The translations under genes were made by a program, and so were the position numbers. A stretch of 29,011 nt of DNA from DATCKG01 sp036562385 (GTDB taxonomy: Bacteria; Bacillota; Sulfobacillia; Symbiobacteriales; Symbiobacteriaceae): the NCBI GenBank assembly GCA_036562385.1, contig DATCKG010000040.1, positions 1 through 29,011 on the forward strand, read 5' to 3'. The notes under the pieces are model-generated. The model had not been told where the DNA came from, searched no databases, and saw nothing but the letters and a program-made list of their open reading frames with translations. Below are positions 1-7,670 of this stretch, piece after piece. Position 1 is the stretch's first letter. Every line of letters begins with the position of its first letter.

Positions 1-10
1 AGAATCCAGA

Positions 11-26
11 ACACTTCCGGAAGTGT
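11..26. repeat. Perfect 16-bp palindrome near the window edge
   Basis: ACACTTCC is followed directly by its reverse complement GGAAGTGT. There is no T-run after it, so it looks more like a protein-binding dyad than a terminator. What it controls cannot be told because the upstream gene is outside the window. Confidence 0.4.
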
Positions 27-73
27 GACGTACCCACTTTAGCTTGACAGGCCCCCCTGTTCCGCAATGGTAC

Positions 74-98
74 CACCTATAAATATTAGGTGTTTTTT
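74..98 (+). terminator. Rho-independent terminator (plus strand)
   Basis: Stem CACCTA, 7-base loop, TAGGTG, followed immediately by six T. It would end a plus-strand transcript coming from the left, outside the window. The rest of 1-174 holds no gene that I can support. Confidence 0.6.
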
Positions 99-174
99 AT
101 GATATCTACGAAAAATGTGCGCCGCAAGGGGAAACTCTGATCGCCACGTCCCGAGGGCCCAATGCGCACAATAG

Positions 175-221
175 AAAACGGGCCTTCCTCCGATCATCCG
201 ATCGGTAGGAAGACCCGTTTT
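175..221 (-). terminator. Terminator of tRNA-Ala transcript
   Basis: A long hairpin lies directly downstream (minus strand) of the tRNA. The outer arms are AAAACGGG and CCCGTTTT, and the inner arms TTCCT../..AGGAA continue through CCGATC/GATCGG. The minus-strand product ends in TTTT, as expected for an intrinsic terminator. Confidence 0.75.
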
Positions 222-225
222 CCTC

Positions 226-301
226 TGGTGGAGCTGAAGGGATTCGAACCCTCGACCTTCGCCTTGCAAAGGCGCTGCTCTCCCAGCTGAGCTACAGCCC
301 C
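226..301 (-). tRNA. tRNA-Ala (anticodon UGC)
   Basis: On the minus strand the sequence folds as a complete 76-nt cloverleaf. The acceptor arms are GGGGCTG and CAGCTCC with discriminator A and an encoded CCA end. A D-arm with AGCTC..GAGC follows, then a seven-base anticodon loop TTTGCAA giving anticodon TGC, and a T-arm containing GTTCGAATC. Anticodon UGC reads GCN alanine codons. Its own promoter lies just upstream (332-361) and a terminator just downstream (175-221), so it appears to be a single-gene transcription unit. Confidence 0.97.
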
Positions 302-331
302 GTCTATCCGGCATTCCGTGCTGACTGTAGC

Positions 332-361
332 ATTATAGCATCCGACCCGCCGGATCTGCAA
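332..361 (-). promoter_or_regulatory. Sigma-A promoter of tRNA-Ala
   Basis: On the minus strand TTGCAG (356-361) and a perfect TATAAT (332-337) are separated by 18 bp. This places transcription start about 25 nt before the tRNA. Confidence 0.75.
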
Positions 362-366
362 CACCG

Positions 367-415
367 GGGGCAGCAGAATCTCCCGGAAACGCTGGGAGCG
401 CGCGCCCGCTGCCCC
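367..415 (-). terminator. Hairpin just after greA, possible terminator
   Basis: The arms GGGGCAGC and GCTGCCCC enclose a second small stem (CTCCC/GGGAG). It begins two bases past the greA stop codon. There is no U-tract, so termination is inferred from position only; the tRNA promoter begins inside it. Confidence 0.4.
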
Positions 416-416
416 G

Positions 417-887
417 TCACTGCACCGCAAGGATCTGGTACCGGATCTTTCCCGCCGGAGCCTCCACCTCCACCACCGTCCCCGGCTTCTGTCCCATGAT
501 GGCCTGGCCCACGGGACACTGATCGGAAATCCGGTTGTGAAGCGGATCGGCCTCGGGAGCACCCACAACGGTGTACTCCAACACGTCGCCGTACTCCAGA
601 TCCTTAAGGATGACCCGGGAACCCAGTGTGACCACGCCAGCTCCTGCCGGCGCCTCGATCACCCGGGCCTTGCGCAGGGTCTCCTCCAGTTCCTGGATGC
701 GCCCTTCCACAAAGGCCTGTTCGTTCTTCGCGTCCTCGTACTCCGGATTGTTGGTGATGTCGCCTAAGGATCGGGCCTGCTTGATCCGCTCGGCCACCTC
801 CTGCCGCCTGACGGTACGCAGGTAGCAGAGCTCTTCTTCCATCCGCCGCAGGCCTTCCGGCGTAATGGCAATCTCCCGCTGGAACAT
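417..887 (-). CDS. greA: Transcription elongation factor GreA
   Basis: 156 residues, the normal GreA length. GreA enters the secondary channel of RNA polymerase and stimulates cleavage of backtracked transcripts. The N-terminal coiled coil (about residues 1-75) carries the family stretch AERIKQARSLGD and the tip GDITNNPEY, and the C-terminal FKBP-like domain (about 80-156) contains GSRVILKD and QPVGxAIMG-like motifs. The start ATG at 887 was chosen because AAAGGAG lies 8 bases before it and the family begins here; longer in-frame extensions lack family similarity. It lies downstream of dusB on the same strand, with its own promoter overlapping the dusB stop codon. Oddity: the tip motif is normally GDxxEN.EY, and the Glu equivalent to E. 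coli E44 is Asn46 here, while Asp43 (E. coli D41) is kept. Confidence 0.95.
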   Translation of the reverse strand: MFQREIAITPEGLRRMEEELCYLRTVRRQEVAERIKQARSLGDITNNPEYEDAKNEQAFVEGRIQELEETLRKARVIEAPAGAGVVTLGSRVILKDLEYGDVLEYTVVGAPEADPLHNRISDQCPVGQAIMGQKPGTVVEVEAPAGKIRYQILAVQ

Positions 888-1002
888 GCCGGTCTCTCCT
901 TTATTCGGACAACCGAGTCTGTTGGTTGGTGCGTCGAAGGTGCCGATTTCTGCTGCCATGCCGCTGCCCGAATACCGGAACCGAGCCAGCAAGCCAAATG
1001 AA

Positions 1003-1031
1003 GGCACTGTGGGAAACGTCCCCTCAGTGCC
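1003..1031 (-). promoter_or_regulatory. Hairpin in the greA 5' leader
   Basis: GGCACTG and CAGTGCC form the outer arms, with GGG/CCC pairing inside. It lies about 15-45 nt into the roughly 155-nt leader predicted from the promoter at 1052-1081. On the minus strand it is followed by TTCATTT only, a weak U-tract, so attenuation is possible but unproven. Confidence 0.4.
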
Positions 1032-1051
1032 CGTTCAAATTTTCTTGTCAC

Positions 1052-1081
1052 ATTATATTATGAACGCGCGAAGACTGTCAA
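1052..1081 (-). promoter_or_regulatory. Sigma-A promoter of greA
   Basis: Perfect TTGACA (1076-1081) and TATAAT (1052-1057) on the minus strand, 18 bp apart. The -35 box overlaps the dusB stop codon, so greA can be transcribed independently of dusB. Confidence 0.8.
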
Positions 1082-2160
1082 TGATCCGGACCTTCCAGGC
1101 TGCCCACGGCACACTCCGGCTGGTGCACTTCCTCCGAACCGCCCGGCGGCCGTGACCAGCCCATCGCCTCCAGATGATCCCGGTAAGCCAGCAGGATCTC
1201 ACGCATCTGCTCCGGCGTCTCGGCCTGGTTGATCCGGTTGCGCACCTCGGCGGCGCCCCACAGGCCCTTCATGTACCACGCCGCATGCTTGCGCATCTCC
1301 CGCACGGCCAGGTACTCGCCCCGATACTGAATCAAAAGGTCCAGGTGCCGGAAGGCCATCTCCACCCGTTCCCGCACCGTGGGCTCGGGCAGAAGTTCCC
1401 CGGTCTCAAGATAGTGGATGATCCGGCGGAAGATCCAGGGATTCCCCAGGCTTCCTCTTCCGATGGCAATGCCCGCGCAGCCGCTGCTGCGAAGGCGGGC
1501 TTCCGCTTCCTGAGGCGAGGTGATGTCGCCGTTGCCCAGCACCGGGATCCGCACCGCTTTGGCCACCTGGGCGATCACATCCCAGTCGGCCCGCCCGGAG
1601 TAGTGCTGTTCCCGGGTCCTTCCATGAACGGTGATCATCTGCGCCCCGGCGTCCTCCGCTCGCCGGGCCATCTCCACCGCGTTGATGGAGCGGGCGTCCC
1701 ATCCGATCCGCATCTTCACCGTTACCGGTACAGGAGCCACCGCCTTGACCACCTGGCGGATGATCTCCTCCGCCAGCTCCGGCTCCTTGAGCAGGGAAGA
1801 GCCGCCACGGCCCTTGGTTACCTTGGGCGCCGGACACCCCATGTTGATGTCCACCAGATCCGGCGCCTCCAGTTCCACGATCCGGGCCGCCGCCCGGGCC
1901 ATGGTGTCCGGATCGGCTCCGAAAATCTGGATGCCCGCCGGCCGCTCCTCCGGAAGCAGTCGAATCATCTCCCGGGTACGCTGATTGTCGTAAAGCACCG
2001 CCTTGTCGCTGACGAACTCGGTGATCACCAGCCCGCACCCCTGCTCCTTGCAGAGCAGCCGGAAGGGCCAGCTGGTCACCCCCGACATGGGGGCCAGGGT
2101 CACCGGATGCCGGATGGTCAGAGTACCCAGTTGGATCGGCTTCAGCAGAGACTCGGGCAC
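1078..2160 (-). CDS. dusB: tRNA-dihydrouridine synthase (DusB family)
   Basis: 360 residues. FMN-dependent enzyme that reduces specific uridines of tRNA to dihydrouridine. The N-terminal TIM barrel shows the substrate-side opening LAPMSGVT (22-29), the catalytic-cysteine motif NMGCPAPKV (Cys109), KMRIGWD (149-155), HGRTREQHYSG (179-189), the FMN phosphate-binding GNGDI (209-213) and IGRGSLGNPW (233-242); the C-terminal helical domain follows. GTG at 2160 was chosen as start because GGAGG lies 8 bases before it and the family alignment starts here; upstream in-frame sequence is the promoter region. The dusB-greA order is common in Firmicutes. A TATAAT (2197-2202) sits about 40 bp upstream. Confidence 0.95.
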   Translation of the reverse strand: MPESLLKPIQLGTLTIRHPVTLAPMSGVTSWPFRLLCKEQGCGLVITEFVSDKAVLYDNQRTREMIRLLPEERPAGIQIFGADPDTMARAAARIVELEAPDLVDINMGCPAPKVTKGRGGSSLLKEPELAEEIIRQVVKAVAPVPVTVKMRIGWDARSINAVEMARRAEDAGAQMITVHGRTREQHYSGRADWDVIAQVAKAVRIPVLGNGDITSPQEAEARLRSSGCAGIAIGRGSLGNPWIFRRIIHYLETGELLPEPTVRERVEMAFRHLDLLIQYRGEYLAVREMRKHAAWYMKGLWGAAEVRNRINQAETPEQMREILLAYRDHLEAMGWSRPPGGSEEVHQPECAVGSLEGPDH

Positions 2161-2196
2161 GGCAGTCACCTCCGGTACTGCACTGGGACGAGGTCT

Positions 2197-2202
2197 ATTA
2201 TA
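2197..2202 (-). promoter_or_regulatory. Probable -10 box of dusB
   Basis: A perfect TATAAT on the minus strand about 40 bases before the GTG start. The -35 region is poor (GTGGAC at an 18-bp distance), so this is a plausible promoter supported mainly by the -10 box. Confidence 0.45.
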
Positions 2203-2326
2203 CCCGGAGGGCCCAGCCCGGTCCACGAAGCGGGGCCAACGGCCCGAACTGGTCCCGCAGGAATTCAAAGAATAGCCTCGAAACCATTTTGGGTGTGATG
2301 GTTCCGGGCGGTGGCGCCGGACCGCA

Positions 2327-3862
2327 TCAGACAATCGGCAGCAGGCTGCCCGCGGACCAGGCGACCACCAAGGCCGAGAACGTGGCAGCAGCCGCCGGAG
2401 GGAGATTCCAGCGTCCGAAGACCACCGACACCAGTTCCGCCAGCACCATTACTCCGGCAGCCACCGGCAGGATCAGGATCAGGTAAACAGGCGGGTTGGG
2501 AAGCAGCCCGGCCCCCAGCCACGTGGCCACCAGAATCGCCTTGGCCAGCAGGCCGGTGACCGGCCAGGCCCACTTGCCGGAGGTGGATGCGACGGCCCGC
2601 TTGAGCCCCTCCTCATGCAGCAGGTAGATCCACAGGGAGACGGCCAGCAGCAGCGCCGGCAGGATGCGGGAACCAGTGAGGATGTAACGGCTGAAGTTGA
2701 AATGGATGATGGTGCCGATTGCAATCAGGTATACCAGGAAGACGGCAACTCCCCGTCCGATACCGCTGAGGGCACTCTGCTCCTCCCAGAGGGAGAAACC
2801 GAAATCCGCGGGCCAAAGTACCCGCAGGATGGCCAGCACGGCGGTCATTACCAGGAAATAGGGCACCAGATAATCCACCGTGGCGACCCGGAGCCCGGGA
2901 ATGCGGAGGTAGACGCAGGCCAGCGCAGCAGCAAGGCCTGCCACCGCCAGGGCAATGGTCGCAGTGCCCAGTCCGATCCGAGGTCCCGCCATCTGCCAGC
3001 GGCTCCGCCGCTTCACCGCCACCAGACCGCCGGTGAGCACCAGGGCGGTCACCCCCGCCGCCAGGCCGCCGAAGGTCCAGGGTGAGACCGGCATCTGCGC
3101 ATCAGCGGCCGCCGCGCCGCTGCCGAAACTGGAGTGAATCCAGTGGGCGGCCCGGGCGACCACCGTCACATCGTACAGGATGGTCAGGTGCCCGCGGGCC
3201 GGTACCAGGTCCGCCTCCCAGGCCGTGCCGGCAGCGAAGTCGCCGTAGAGCACCCCCATCTGCCCGTCCCCGCCGCCGGCCCTGGCAGCCGCCTGCCGAA
3301 CCCATTCCCGGATCATTGCCGGGTCCAGTTGGGCGGCCAGCATCAGCAGGTTGGCCGGGCGGTTCGCCGGATCGGGCGCCGTGCCAACGCCGGAGATGGC
3401 CACCGTGGCCCGCACCCGGGAATCGCCGGTGGCCGCCTGCAGCACCGCGGATGCGCCCATGGAGTGACCGATCAAGGCGATCTTGCCGGGCTGAGCCCGA
3501 CCGGTGGCGATCAACTCATCCACCACCGCCCTGACGTTCTCCCCCAAAGCCGTGTTGTCGGGGTCCTGCCAGGGCGGCAGCGGCTGCTGCGACTCGCCAT
3601 GCCCGGGCTGATCCATCACATACGTATCAAAACCCTGCCGGGCCAGTGCATAGCCCCAGGGTCGCATCGCCTCCTTGTTTCCGGCAAACCCGTGGACCGC
3701 CACCACCGTGCCACGCGGCTCACCCACGGCGGCGTAGACGTCCACCGGATTGCCGGCGACCATCTCCCTGGTCACCACCACGTCCTTATTGGCACGCAGG
3801 ACGAGATATTGGGACATCAATACCGCTGCTAGCAGCAGAACCAATCCAAGAATCTTCCGCAA
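2327..3862 (-). CDS. Membrane-anchored alpha/beta hydrolase with polytopic C-terminal half
   Basis: 511 residues from a TTG start at 3862, chosen because GGAGGG lies 7 bases before it; the longer frame upstream lacks a comparable site. An N-terminal membrane anchor (about 4-22) is followed by an alpha/beta-hydrolase domain (about 35-245). That domain has the oxyanion-side HGFAGNK (57-63), the DQPGHGES turn and the nucleophile elbow GHSMGAS (Ser134); His225 or His240 may complete the triad. From about residue 262 to the end there are roughly eight hydrophobic helices. The hydrolase domain follows the first helix and a basic stretch follows the domain, but I could not fix the topology. The substrate is unknown; esterase or lipid/peptide hydrolase are possible. 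It is divergent from the UPF0173 gene and not obviously in an operon with dusB (166-bp gap). Confidence 0.8.
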   Translation of the reverse strand: MRKILGLVLLLAAVLMSQYLVLRANKDVVVTREMVAGNPVDVYAAVGEPRGTVVAVHGFAGNKEAMRPWGYALARQGFDTYVMDQPGHGESQQPLPPWQDPDNTALGENVRAVVDELIATGRAQPGKIALIGHSMGASAVLQAATGDSRVRATVAISGVGTAPDPANRPANLLMLAAQLDPAMIREWVRQAAARAGGGDGQMGVLYGDFAAGTAWEADLVPARGHLTILYDVTVVARAAHWIHSSFGSGAAAADAQMPVSPWTFGGLAAGVTALVLTGGLVAVKRRSRWQMAGPRIGLGTATIALAVAGLAAALACVYLRIPGLRVATVDYLVPYFLVMTAVLAILRVLWPADFGFSLWEEQSALSGIGRGVAVFLVYLIAIGTIIHFNFSRYILTGSRILPALLLAVSLWIYLLHEEGLKRAVASTSGKWAWPVTGLLAKAILVATWLGAGLLPNPPVYLILILPVAAGVMVLAELVSVVFGRWNLPPAAAATFSALVVAWSAGSLLPIV

Positions 3863-3979
3863 GGCCAAGCCCTCCAGGGAGACTGCAATTTCTCTTTTCA
3901 ATTCTACCCTGTGCGGGTAACTTTGCCTACTAACATTCCGTACCAAGTACTCATACTACCTTAAACGGAGGGATTACAG

Positions 3980-4654
3980 ATGCGTGTACGGTTTCTCGGT
4001 CATGCCGCCTTTGAGCTCACGGACGGCACCACCACGGTGCTGATCGATCCGTTTATCACCGGCAATCCCACATGCCCTGTGAAGGCAGAGGAACTGAATC
4101 CCCAATACATCCTGCTCACCCACATGCATGATGACCATGTGGGCGATACGGTAGCCATCGCCCGGCGGACCGGCGCCACGGTCATTTCCACGTTTGAAGT
4201 GGCCTCCCACCTCTCCCGCCAGGGGGTCAAGACCCACGGCATGGCCCTGGGCGGATCGTACCGGTTTGACTTCGGGCTGGTCCGGTGCACCCTGGCGTTC
4301 CACGGCAGCGGCGTGCCTGGCGGCAGCGCGTGCGGCTTTGTGGTCCACATGGGCGGCAAGCGGATCTACCATGCCGGCGACACGGCGCTGTTCAGCGACA
4401 TGAAGCTGCTCAACGGCGTCATCGAGGAGCCGGGCATTGACCTGGCGCTGCTGCCGGTGGGCGACAACTTCACCATGGGCCCCCGGGAGGCGGCCATCGC
4501 CACCGAGTGGATCGGACCCAAGGCGGTCATCCCCATGCACTACGGGACCTTCCCTGTGCTCATCGACGACCCGACTCCGTTCGTGGAAGCGGTGAAGGCC
4601 GCCGGCAAGACCGAGGTGATCGTCCTGAAGCCCGGTGAGTCCTACACCTTCTGA
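3980..4654 (+). CDS. UPF0173-family metallo-beta-lactamase-fold hydrolase
   Basis: 224 residues, full length for this family. The metallo-beta-lactamase signature HMHDDH is at 48-53, and later metal ligands are recognisable in HAGDTALF and MHYGTFP. The N-terminus MRVRFLGHAAF with IDPFITGNP is typical of UPF0173 proteins (Bacillus YtkL-like). These are predicted metal-dependent hydrolases of unknown substrate. CGGAGGG lies 8 bases before the ATG. It is a single-gene unit closed by a strong terminator at 4669-4702. The divergent upstream neighbour is the membrane hydrolase. Confidence 0.92.
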   Translation: MRVRFLGHAAFELTDGTTTVLIDPFITGNPTCPVKAEELNPQYILLTHMHDDHVGDTVAIARRTGATVISTFEVASHLSRQGVKTHGMALGGSYRFDFGLVRCTLAFHGSGVPGGSACGFVVHMGGKRIYHAGDTALFSDMKLLNGVIEEPGIDLALLPVGDNFTMGPREAAIATEWIGPKAVIPMHYGTFPVLIDDPTPFVEAVKAAGKTEVIVLKPGESYTF

Positions 4655-4668
4655 TCCGCCGGAACAAA

Positions 4669-4702
4669 CGCCCCTCCCGGCAGGGGAGGGGCGCTTCTGT
4701 TT
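4669..4702 (+). terminator. Rho-independent terminator after the UPF0173 gene
   Basis: Ten-base arms CGCCCCTCCC and GGGAGGGGCG with a 5-base loop, followed by TTCTGTTT. It lies 15 bases past the stop codon. Confidence 0.85.
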
Positions 4703-4818
4703 ATGGGGCTCGGTCCGGGCCGTGGTACATCCCCCACCGGGCACCGTCGCTTCCGGCGTCCGTGTAGGCAGCGCGAAGTGAACCCACCACCGCACCGGGG
4801 GATGCGTTCCCTTACTCG
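4703..4818. other. Intergenic stretch without recognised features
   Basis: This is the first part of the 318-bp gap between the UPF0173 gene and acnA, between the terminator and the acnA promoter. I see no open frame with a ribosome binding site and no convincing hairpin here. Confidence 0.4.
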
Positions 4819-4846
4819 TTGGCATGACTTTCATATCGGTTATAAT
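4819..4846 (+). promoter_or_regulatory. Promoter P1 of acnA
   Basis: TTGGCA (4819-4824) and a perfect TATAAT (4841-4846), 16 bp apart. It would give a leader of about 120 nt that contains the dyad at 4864-4886 and the hairpin at 4901-4932. Confidence 0.65.
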
Positions 4847-4858
4847 ACCCCTGTATGA

Positions 4859-4887
4859 TTTACTTGTAGGTCTAAATGGTCTACAAT
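4859..4887 (+). promoter_or_regulatory. Possible second promoter P2 of acnA, overlapped by a dyad
   Basis: TTTACT (4859-4864) and TACAAT (4882-4887), 17 bp apart. The inverted repeat TTGTAG-N11-CTACAA (4864-4886) covers the spacer and most of the -10 box, so a regulator bound there would block P2 and act as a roadblock for P1. I cannot name the regulator. Confidence 0.45.
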
Positions 4888-4900
4888 TATGGTGTTTGAA

Positions 4901-4932
4901 TGGGGCTTTTTATCTGCACCAAATGAGCCCCA
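4901..4932 (+). promoter_or_regulatory. Leader hairpin upstream of acnA
   Basis: The arms TGGGGCT and AGCCCCA enclose an 18-base loop and lie 40 bases before the ATG. No T-run follows, so it is not a terminator. Its role is unknown. Confidence 0.4.
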
Positions 4933-4972
4933 TCGGGTGTAACACTTACGACAAGGAATTGAGGGATGCGAG

Positions 4973-7651
4973 ATGGCTGTACAGAAGGACCCGTTTCTCA
5001 GCAGGGGTACGCTGGAAACCGAGTCTGGCAAGGCGGTCATCTACCGGCTGTCCCGCCTGGAGGAGCTGGGCCTGGTTAAGCTCTCCAAGCTCCCTTACAG
5101 CATCCGGGTGCTGCTGGAGAACCTGCTCCGTAACGCGGACGGCTACCTGGTGACCGAAGAGGACGTCAAGACCCTCGCGAGCTGGAACCCCGAGAAGCTG
5201 CCGATGAAGGAGATTCCCTTCATCCCCTCCCGGGTGGTCCTACAGGACTTCACCGGCGTGCCGGTGGTGGTGGACCTGGCCACGATGCGGGACGCCATCA
5301 CCAAGCTGGGCGGCGATCCCGAGCGGATCAACCCCCTGGTTCCGGTGGATCTGGTCATCGACCATTCGGTCCAGGTGGACTACTTCGGCTCCGAGTCGGC
5401 TTACAAGCAGAATGTCGACCTGGAGTATCAGCGGAACAAGGAGCGGTACACCTTCCTGAAGTGGGCCCAGAAGGCCTTCCAGAATTTCCGTGCGGTGCCG
5501 CCGGGCATGGGCATCGTCCACCAGGTGAACCTGGAGTACCTGGCCTCCTGCGTCAGCCTCCGGGTGGTGGACGGCGAACTGGTTGCGCTGCCTGATACCG
5601 TGGTAGGCACCGACTCCCACACCACCATGATCAACGGCCTGGGTGTCCTGGGCTGGGGTGTGGGCGGTATCGAGGCCGAGGCGGCCATGCTGGGCCAGCC
5701 CATCTACATGCTGGTGCCTGAAGTGGTCGGCTTCAAGCTGACCGGCAAGCTGCCCGAGGGCGCCACCGCTACCGACCTGGTGCTGACCGTCACCCAGATG
5801 CTCCGCAAGAAGGGCGTCGTGGAGAAGTTCGTCGAGTTCTACGGCCCCGGTGTCAGCCAGCTCTCCCTGGCCGACCGTGCCACCATTGCCAACATGGCCC
5901 CCGAGTACGGCGCCACCATGGGCTTCTTCCCGGTGGACCAGGTCACCCTGGATTACCTGCGGATGACCGGCCGCGACGAGGAGCACGTCAAGCTGGTGGA
6001 GGCCTACTGCAAGGCGCAGGGGCTGTTCCGGACCGACGATGCGCCCGATCCCGAGTACAGCGACTACATCGAGCTGGATCTCTCCACCGTGGAGCCCAGC
6101 CTGGCCGGTCCCAAGCGTCCGCAGGACCGGATCGTCCTCAGCGGCGTGAAGGATTCCTTCCAGAAGGCGCTGCAGGATATGGGCAAGGCCAGCGGCGGCG
6201 GCGTCGCCGTGGCGACCAAGACCGGTGTGCAGACCGGCTCCGTGGCCATCGCTGCCATCACCTCCTGCACCAACACCTCCAACCCATCGGTGATGATCGG
6301 TGCCGGCCTGGTGGCCAAGAAGGCCGTGGAGAAGGGCCTCACCCGCAAGCCGTGGGTCAAGACCAGCCTGGCTCCTGGTTCCCGGGTGGTGACCGACTAC
6401 CTGCGGGAGGCGGGCGTGCTGCCGGCCCTGGAGGCCCTGGGCTTCCATGTGGTGGGCTATGGCTGCACCACCTGCATCGGCAACAGCGGCAGCCTGCCTG
6501 AGGAGGTTGCCAAGGACATCACCGAGAACGACCTGGTGGTGGCCGCGGTCATCTCCGGTAACCGGAACTTTGAGGGCCGCGTCAATCCGCTGGTCAAGGC
6601 CAACTACCTGGCTTCACCCATGCTGGTGGTGGCCTACGCCATCGCCGGTACGGTGGACATTGACCTGACCAAGGAGCCTCTGGGCACCGATCGGGATGGC
6701 AATCCCGTGTATCTCAAGGACATCTGGCCGACCAACGAGGAGATCCAGGAGGCCATTGCCAAGGCCATCTCGCCCGACATGTTCAAGAAGCGGTATGCTT
6801 CGGTCTTCGACGGCGACGAGAACTGGCAGTCCCTGGAGGCTCCCAGCGGCAAGCTGTATGCCTGGGATCCCAACTCCACCTACATCCAGAAGCCGCCGTA
6901 CTTCGAGGGCATGACCCTGGAGCCCGGCAAGACCCAGAACATCATCGGCGCCCGGGCCCTGGCGGTGCTGGGCGACTCCGTTACCACCGACCACATCTCC
7001 CCCGCCGGCTCCATCGCCAAGGACAGCCCGGCGGCCCGGTACCTCATGGAGCGGGGCGTCGAGCCCAAGGACTTCAACAGCTACGGGTCCCGCCGCGGCA
7101 ACCACGAGGTTATGATGCGGGGTACCTTCGCCAACATCCGGCTGCGGAACCTGCTGGCCCAGGGCAAGGAGGGCGGCTGGACCACCCACCTGCCCAGCGG
7201 CGAACTGATGCCCATCTACGACGCCGCCATGCGGTATCAGCAGGAAGGCACGCCGCTGGTGGTGCTGGCCGGCAAGGACTACGGTATGGGCAGCTCCCGT
7301 GACTGGGCGGCCAAGGGTACCATGCTCCTGGGCGTCAAGGCGGTCATCGCCGAGAGCTTCGAGCGCATCCACCGGTCCAACCTGATCGGTATGGGCGTCC
7401 TGCCGCTGGTCTTCAAGCCCGGCCAGAACCGGGAGACCCTGGGCCTGGACGGCACCGAGGTCTACGACATCCTGGGCCTCGACGGCGAGCTGACGCCGCG
7501 CCAGGACATCAAGGTCGTCGCCCACAAGCAGGACGGCACCAAGGTGGAGTTCACCGTCACCTCCCGGTTGGACAACCCTGTGGAGATCGAGTACTACAAG
7601 AACGGCGGCATTCTGCAGACGGTGCTGCGCCGTCTGGCCAAGCAGAAGTAA
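4973..7651 (+). CDS. acnA: Aconitate hydratase (AcnA/IRP1 type)
   Basis: 892 residues, the usual length of AcnA-type aconitases. It converts citrate to isocitrate through cis-aconitate with a [4Fe-4S] cluster in the TCA cycle. The three cluster ligands are visible: Cys432 in TSCTNTSNPS, and Cys498 and Cys501 in YGCTTCIGNSG. Other family blocks include VGTDSHTTM, GNRNFEGRVNPL, TDHISPAGSI and YGMGSSRDWAAKG in the swivelling C-terminal domain. GAGGG lies 7 bases before the ATG. It stands alone, behind two possible promoters with a dyad and a leader hairpin, and is closed by a strong terminator. Related enzymes can bind mRNA when the cluster is lost; nothing here shows that directly. The window's sdhCAB operon lies 13 kb away. 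Confidence 0.97.
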   Translation: MAVQKDPFLSRGTLETESGKAVIYRLSRLEELGLVKLSKLPYSIRVLLENLLRNADGYLVTEEDVKTLASWNPEKLPMKEIPFIPSRVVLQDFTGVPVVVDLATMRDAITKLGGDPERINPLVPVDLVIDHSVQVDYFGSESAYKQNVDLEYQRNKERYTFLKWAQKAFQNFRAVPPGMGIVHQVNLEYLASCVSLRVVDGELVALPDTVVGTDSHTTMINGLGVLGWGVGGIEAEAAMLGQPIYMLVPEVVGFKLTGKLPEGATATDLVLTVTQMLRKKGVVEKFVEFYGPGVSQLSLADRATIANMAPEYGATMGFFPVDQVTLDYLRMTGRDEEHVKLVEAYCKAQGLFRTDDAPDPEYSDYIELDLSTVEPSLAGPKRPQDRIVLSGVKDSFQKALQDMGKASGGGVAVATKTGVQTGSVAIAAITSCTNTSNPSVMIGAGLVAKKAVEKGLTRKPWVKTSLAPGSRVVTDYLREAGVLPALEALGFHVVGYGCTTCIGNSGSLPEEVAKDITENDLVVAAVISGNRNFEGRVNPLVKANYLASPMLVVAYAIAGTVDIDLTKEPLGTDRDGNPVYLKDIWPTNEEIQEAIAKAISPDMFKKRYASVFDGDENWQSLEAPSGKLYAWDPNSTYIQKPPYFEGMTLEPGKTQNIIGARALAVLGDSVTTDHISPAGSIAKDSPAARYLMERGVEPKDFNSYGSRRGNHEVMMRGTFANIRLRNLLAQGKEGGWTTHLPSGELMPIYDAAMRYQQEGTPLVVLAGKDYGMGSSRDWAAKGTMLLGVKAVIAESFERIHRSNLIGMGVLPLVFKPGQNRETLGLDGTEVYDILGLDGELTPRQDIKVVAHKQDGTKVEFTVTSRLDNPVEIEYYKNGGILQTVLRRLAKQK

Positions 7652-7670
7652 CAGATCGCCGTGCGAAAAA

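Noticed and set aside
39..568. Small open frames across the tRNA-Ala region
   Set aside because: They translate the tRNA and its flanks and have no coding evidence.
1174..2298. 374-codon plus-strand open frame opposite dusB
   Set aside because: Antisense shadow: Pro/His/Arg-rich composition and no family similarity.
4901..4932. Iron-responsive-element-like hairpin before acnA
   Set aside because: The loop lacks CAGUGN and is 18 bases long, so it is only called a leader hairpin.
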